Shown in pieces: positions 59,647 to 64,000 of a DNA stretch of 64,000 nt. The notes under the pieces were generated by a model. It was given only the letters and a program-made list of their open reading frames with translations, ran no database searches and was not told the DNA's origin. Origin of the DNA: Gnetum montanum (taxonomy: Eukaryota > Streptophyta > Gnetopsida > Gnetales > Gnetaceae); contig MNCI01033650.1 in NCBI GenBank assembly GCA_015680685.1, forward strand, positions 667,305 to 731,304, given 5' to 3'. A program made the position numbers and the translations under genes. Numbering within the stretch: the first letter of the stretch is position 1; each line of letters opens with the position of its first letter.

Positions 59647-61776
59647 CACATCTTCATGATCACACCTATGCTTTGGAAACCCGCAATTACATATGCAATG
59701 GGTAGCCATGTCATCTCCTTAGTGTATCAACACCCTTATTCCCCTATTTCATTTGCAGCCACTATTCCTCCGCAAACCGTTCATCAGTCCATTCCTGTAA
59801 CGCATTACACACCAGTTACGGCTACCCTGCCACATGTCCATACTGTACCTACTTCACAGTCATACACAGCTTCTGCTTCCATTCCCGCATTTACAACTGT
59901 CCTACCATCAACTGCGGGCACAGGCCCATCCACATTGTGGACCCCATTCACTACTCCTCCTGCTACGCTACCATCGTAGATGTCTTACCACATTCGCTAG
60001 CAGACATACCAAATCCCGCAAATGATACAACCTAGCATGGGACAATGGTCTGTTCTGCCAGCAACCCAAATAGTCTATCCTGCAGCTCAACCTATGGTTG
60101 CTATCCTAACAACATCACTTGCTGAGTGGTGGATAGCGCAAGCAACACTGTTCACGGAGGCCACCCCAATGGTACTACTGATGGGCCACATTGCTACCCC
60201 TACCACTTCACAGATGGGAGCTTCCTCGGTAGTTTCCCAACCATTTGCACCATCGTCGGGTCTGAATCAAGCATTCCAGCTTATCTTGACCCTTATTGAA
60301 GAGGTAAAACACCTCAAGGCTATCGGGTCTGACACGATACAAGTCATGGACTTCTACCAAGACAACCCCATCAACCCTATGATCCCTGCACTAATGTTAC
60401 CCCAAGGATGTCCCTCCATCCACTTCAAGAAGTAAAATGGAGAAGGGAATCCCAATGCACATCTTGTTACCTTTAGGTCTGAGTCCCTTTTGCTACAACA
60501 ATGGTCGCACACCATTATCTACATTTTTGCCATTTCCTTAGTCGGAAAGGCCCTAGACTGGTATCGTACCCTATCACACTCCTCCATATTAACCCTAGAG
60601 GAGCTTTTGACCTAGTTCATGACATGCTTCAAGTATAACTTGAAGGAAGAAATCATGCTGGATCAGTTGGTGAGCATGAAGCAGGATGCTCTCTAACTAG
60701 TCTAGAAGTTCATCCAGCATTGGAGAGCAACCCTTAATGAAATCCATGAACCCATCACAAAGGCCCACTTGCTAGCCATCTTTAAGGATGCAGTGAATGA
60801 CTTCATCAAGTCTAAGCTGTACTACCTCGCCCCTCACACTCTTAGTCAGGCCTTCACTCAGACTAAGGGTATACAAGATGCGGTTGAGGTGAGAAAAGAC
60901 CCGGCTTATGTTGCTTACAAGAACACCTTCACAAAAAAGGATAAGGATAAGGCTACAACAGCCACGGTGGCCGCTGTGAAGAATGAGGCCAAGCCCAAAC
61001 CTAATAACAATGGTAACAAGAACAACAAAAAACTGGCTGCACTTGCAGCCAATGCCATGACCAAGCAGGGCAACGCATTGCAACCTTTCACACCTGCACC
61101 CGAGACATCTATGCCACAAAAATCAAACTTTGAGCGTAAAGAATGCTCAAAGTATACCTCACTACCTGTTAAGCCTTTAGATCTTCTAAAGCAACTACTG
61201 GTAGCAGGGTAGATCCAACACAAATAGATGTCGGAGGAGGGAGCCAGGAAACATTAGTGGTACTATGAACTCCTCAGGGATCCCTTGTTAGCTTTCCCAA
61301 ATGAGCCTCTAATTCTTAAGGGTTTCATACTAGATCAATTTTGTGACTACCATCAAGAGTGTGGTCACAATACAGATTACTTTATGACGTTGAAGGATGA
61401 CATTCAAAGTATGATTGATCAAGAAAAATTGGTGTTAGACAAAAGTAGCTCAGTACGTCCTGAGAATCAACCTATGGATGTCTACACTGACCCCCTCAAC
61501 ACCAATAGTGCCAATTATGTCATCAACACCATCGGCATTGACAGTAGTCCTAGACCACCCCAGCAGCCATTTGTGGTTTATGTGCCTCAACGTAGTGCAC
61601 CAGCACCACCAGCGGCTGATCAAAGCCCACAGCAACCATTTGTCCTGAGAGCCCCTCCCCAACCATCCACCCCCAGACCACCTCTTAGCAAGAAAAACAC
61701 CACCCCTCCTAGTAACACCATTAGCTCTGTTTGTCATCAAGGGACTAACTCCTTCAACAGTCCCCACCCCGCATAA
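59647..61776 (+). pseudogene. Gag of element D
   Basis: A single frame runs the whole length, broken only by stops, mostly TAG one transition from CAG or TGG. The N-terminal third is Pro/Thr/Ser-rich (HYTPVTATLPHVHTVPTSQS). The Gag domain is at about 60,436-60,780: NPNAHLVTFRSE, AISLVGKALDWYRTL, LTLEELLT, FIQHWRATLNEI. A Lys/Asn/Ala linker follows. At about 61,342 comes a Tat-type zinc motif, CDYHQECGHNTDYFMTLKDD, in which the last Cys (normally CxxLK) is Phe. Total about 710 codons. The true N-terminus is lost at the rRNA junction. Confidence 0.8.
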
Positions 61777-61813
61777 TACAACTGCACAGCCTTCTCATCC
61801 TAAAAAATGAGAA

Positions 61814-62920
61814 GTGTGTTTCACAGGTAAGACATCGAGGGAAGGTATTGCCCTAGGTACTTCTAAGCCTACATCTTTACCCCCTACATCTACGCCCTCG
61901 TTACCAAAGAGGAACATTGCTATGACCACACAGTCCTCACTGCCCCACCAAAAAGGGTCTGAACCCAGACTCGAAACTTCCCCTCCTCAAGAAATCCATC
62001 TTCTGGGACAAATGGAAGAGGAGAAGGATAGTAAATAGGGGGGTGCTAAGGACCTCCTAAATGCTCTCACATAGGTTAGCTTTTATGACCTAATCATGAT
62101 GTCTACCACACGCCGTGAGGCTTTGGTCCACATGTTGACGATGATTGCGGTCGACGGGGACATGTCAATGAAAGAGGGAGCAATCCACTTGGTCATGCTT
62201 CCCTCTGTGCTTGCAAAGACAAAGCCATCCCAACTGACTTTCTATGAAGGTTCCATTAGGGAAGACTCCAAAAGGAGTCAGGTGACTACAACACCCCTAT
62301 TCATCATAATTCGGGAAGGCCAACACAGGATCCGAAGGGTACACGTTGATGATGGGACCACCACAAATGTCATCCCCTTCCATATTGTGGAAAATCTAGG
62401 TTTGGTTGACCAGATTAGACCCACAACAATTTTGTGCCTGAAGTCATTCAATGGGGCATGGGTTCTGAGGAAGGGCACAGTCCATATAGACTTCGTGGCA
62501 AAGGACCAATTCCCTACGAATGCAACGTTCATCGTGGTTGAAGAGATTCCTAGGTTTAGCCTAATCTTGGGGAGGTCATGATTAGCACAACTTAGGGCTA
62601 TCTCTTCACCCATTCATTAGGAGATCCACCTACCATACACAAGAATGGAGGTGGTGATCCATGGAGACGAGGCAATGACACAAGCTATCAATAACGTAGA
62701 TATGGAATAGGGCTCAAAGGTCATAACCTCTAAGAAGGAAGCACCTATTGCAGCACATACTAAACATCCAGTGAAAGAATCAACTCAGTGAGCTAGTTTC
62801 CAAAATGAGAATGCATGCACTGAGTTGCCCTTCCAAGTGGAGGACAATGACATAAACAAAGGCCCTAGAAAAGTGCCTCGACCTTATGTCTCGCCCAACC
62901 CAAGATGAGTCAATAAGCAG
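61814..62920 (+). pseudogene. Aspartic protease of element D
   Basis: Shifted one frame from Gag at about 61,777-61,813. After a Pro/Ser-rich linker, 62,096-62,581 reads SQLTFYEGSIREDSKRSQVT, then VHVDDGTTTNVIPFHIVENL (active-site DDG at 62,348-62,356), FNGAWVLRKGTVHIDF, FIVVEEIPRFSLILGRS, stop, LAQLRAISSPIH. This is the Tat/Ogre protease pattern (VDxGSAxNVxP, F.V.DIPxxYxxLLGRPWIH, SSLHQ). The Gly is present, unlike in A and B. It runs on to about 62,910 with four more stops. Confidence 0.8.
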
Positions 62921-63067
62921 CTACGCATAGCATAACAACCCCACTGCTTTCTGCCCACTCACCATCCTTTGTACATTTACCACCTTTTTGTTTTGCCTCC
63001 ATCCATCTACGTTAGTTACTAGTTAGCCATCTTTTAAATCATTAGCGTATCATCCATTTAACATGCA
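62921..63067. other. No gene recognised
   Basis: Short pyrimidine-rich sequence after element D protease. Confidence 0.4.
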
Positions 63068-63206
63068 ATGACCCGAAATGGCCTAAAACTATGCCATGGT
63101 ATGGCCCGAAATGGCCTAAAACTAGCAATGGCCCGTAATGACGTAAAACTAGTCCAGGGGCCCGAAATGGCCTAAAACTAGTAGAGGCTCGAAATGGCCT
63201 AAAAAT
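63068..63206. repeat. Tandem repeat, five units of 27-33 bp
   Basis: Core GGCCCGAAATGGCCTAAAAC followed by TAG, starting at about 63,068, 63,101, 63,128, 63,157 and 63,184. Spacers vary in length. Confidence 0.85.
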
Positions 63207-64000
63207 AAAACATTAAGAATGAAATATTTACATTCAATTTATTGTGTAGACAATGCATAAGTTAGCGTAGAACCAATTTCTATTTCTAAAATTCTCTTTT
63301 TTCATTCAAAGCTTTTTTCTTTTAAAAAATGTTTGCGAAAATTCTACAAAAGAAATCCCATGGTGTCATGGGTTCCCTACACCTGCATCGTCTTTTTCAC
63401 TATCATTTTCTTCTGCATCACCCCCTTCTACATCATCTTCCTCTACATTGTCCTTTGCCACCCCTTCATTCCTATCCTCTGTGGGCCCTGCGCCATCATT
63501 TGGAACCTGCATTACAAAAATGAAGTAGTCAGCTAGGGCAACATACGCAATCTACAATAGAAAGTAAGCATTAAAACTAAAACACCCAAAAATTTAAATA
63601 CATTCTTGCTTCACCAGGCCTTTGCAATTTGCGCAGCATTACGGTAGTTCTGCAGGAGATGGATGCTCTGATTTTCAGACTGTTTGCTTCAGCAAGTTTC
63701 TAAGTCAAGGAGCCTTGCTACGCTACCCTACAGCATGTAGCGTAGAAAAATTCAGAAGACATTGGTAGAAGCCCAATTCTACGCTATGCTATGCAATGTA
63801 GTACAACATAGTAGAGGCTGGACGACCAGTCCCCTGGCCCAACTTCAAGTCCTTTGGCAATTTCTCCTTCCGTGAGAAAGAGACGAACTTGGCCGACATC
63901 AGGTCATGTTTGCTGATACGCTATGATTAGCTACATGGCATAGCAATGCATAGCAATTCTGTGGAAGTTGACAGGAGGCAACTCAAAGGGTGATATCAGC
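63207..64000. other. Unassigned right end with CTACGCT/AGCGTAG words
   Basis: No gene. CTACGCTAC (63,718-63,726) and GTAGCGTAG (63,737-63,745) form a 9-bp stem with a 10-nt loop. Further CTACGCTATGC, GATACGCTATG and CATAGCAATG words follow to 63,960, like the cluster at 11,240-12,060. Confidence 0.4.

Larger units (their letters stand above)
59647..62920 (+). mobile_element. Element D: Tat/Ogre-like gag-protease region, partial
   Basis: Gag and protease in plus orientation, fused at the left to the 25S fragment, with no LTR visible on either side. RT would be expected by about 63.3 kb, but the sequence after 62,920 shows none, so D is either a gag-pro-only element or deleted. Confidence 0.7.

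Noticed and set aside
60772-61767. Minus-strand frames of 102-115 codons
   Set aside because: Shadows of element D Gag, whose plus-strand frame has Gag and zinc-finger motifs.
1-64000. tRNA genes or an intact host protein gene
   Set aside because: No cloverleaf with A and B boxes was noticed, and no long open frame without retroelement motifs was convincing. A tRNA scan was not possible here.

Overview
The window reads as repeat-dominated intergenic DNA of a seed plant with a very large genome. A conifer or other gymnosperm is likely, but that is inferred only from the density and decay of the repeats and the plant-like 25S rRNA sequence. No intact host protein gene was found. Almost everything recognisable is old: reading frames carry many stops, and CG sites show as TG/CA variants, as expected for long-methylated DNA.

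Layout. 0-4.6 kb: a decayed Gag-like frame on the minus strand, degenerate short tandem repeats, and unassigned AT-rich sequence. 4.6-16.9 kb: two minus-strand Ty3/gypsy chromoviruses. The first (C1) is a truncated copy with a 249-bp LTR. The second (R2, about 6.7-16.9 kb) has both LTRs, a tRNA-Met-type primer site and decayed gag, protease, RT, RNase H, integrase and chromodomain. R2 was later split by two insertions; the 1,531-bp one has a perfect 9-bp target duplication. 18.4-25.8 kb: element A, complete on the plus strand, with 993/958-bp LTRs, TSD GAGTT and a tRNA-Asp-type PBS. It keeps only gag and protease. 25.8-37.9 kb: AT-rich sequence with isolated LTR-like ends, a (GA)23 microsatellite and short direct repeats. 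37.9-52.3 kb: element B, an older and longer relative of A with gag, protease, RT, RNase H, integrase and a further post-pol coding region. Two solo LTRs of the A family have inserted into it, each with its own 5-bp TSD (ATTAC, ATAAA). One of them contains the 478-bp assembly gap.

52.27-59.65 kb: the most notable segment. A roughly 5.9-kb array of 29-bp units, organised into higher-order blocks of mostly 655-800 bp, sits directly beside about 830 bp of the 3' end of 25S rRNA on the minus strand. I interpret the whole block as a displaced ribosomal DNA fragment: part of the 25S gene plus its intergenic spacer (IGS). On the rRNA sense strand each higher-order block carries a TTTATAAGGG-type motif resembling a plant RNA polymerase I promoter, so the array may preserve reiterated spacer promoters. 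59.65-62.9 kb: a Tat/Ogre-like gag-protease region (element D) fused to the rRNA fragment. No RT follows it before the window ends at 64.0 kb.

The history suggested is layered. B and the chromoviruses are oldest. A-family elements and the 9-bp-TSD insertion came later. Recombination left solo LTRs, and an rDNA/IGS block was joined into the 3' LTR of B.
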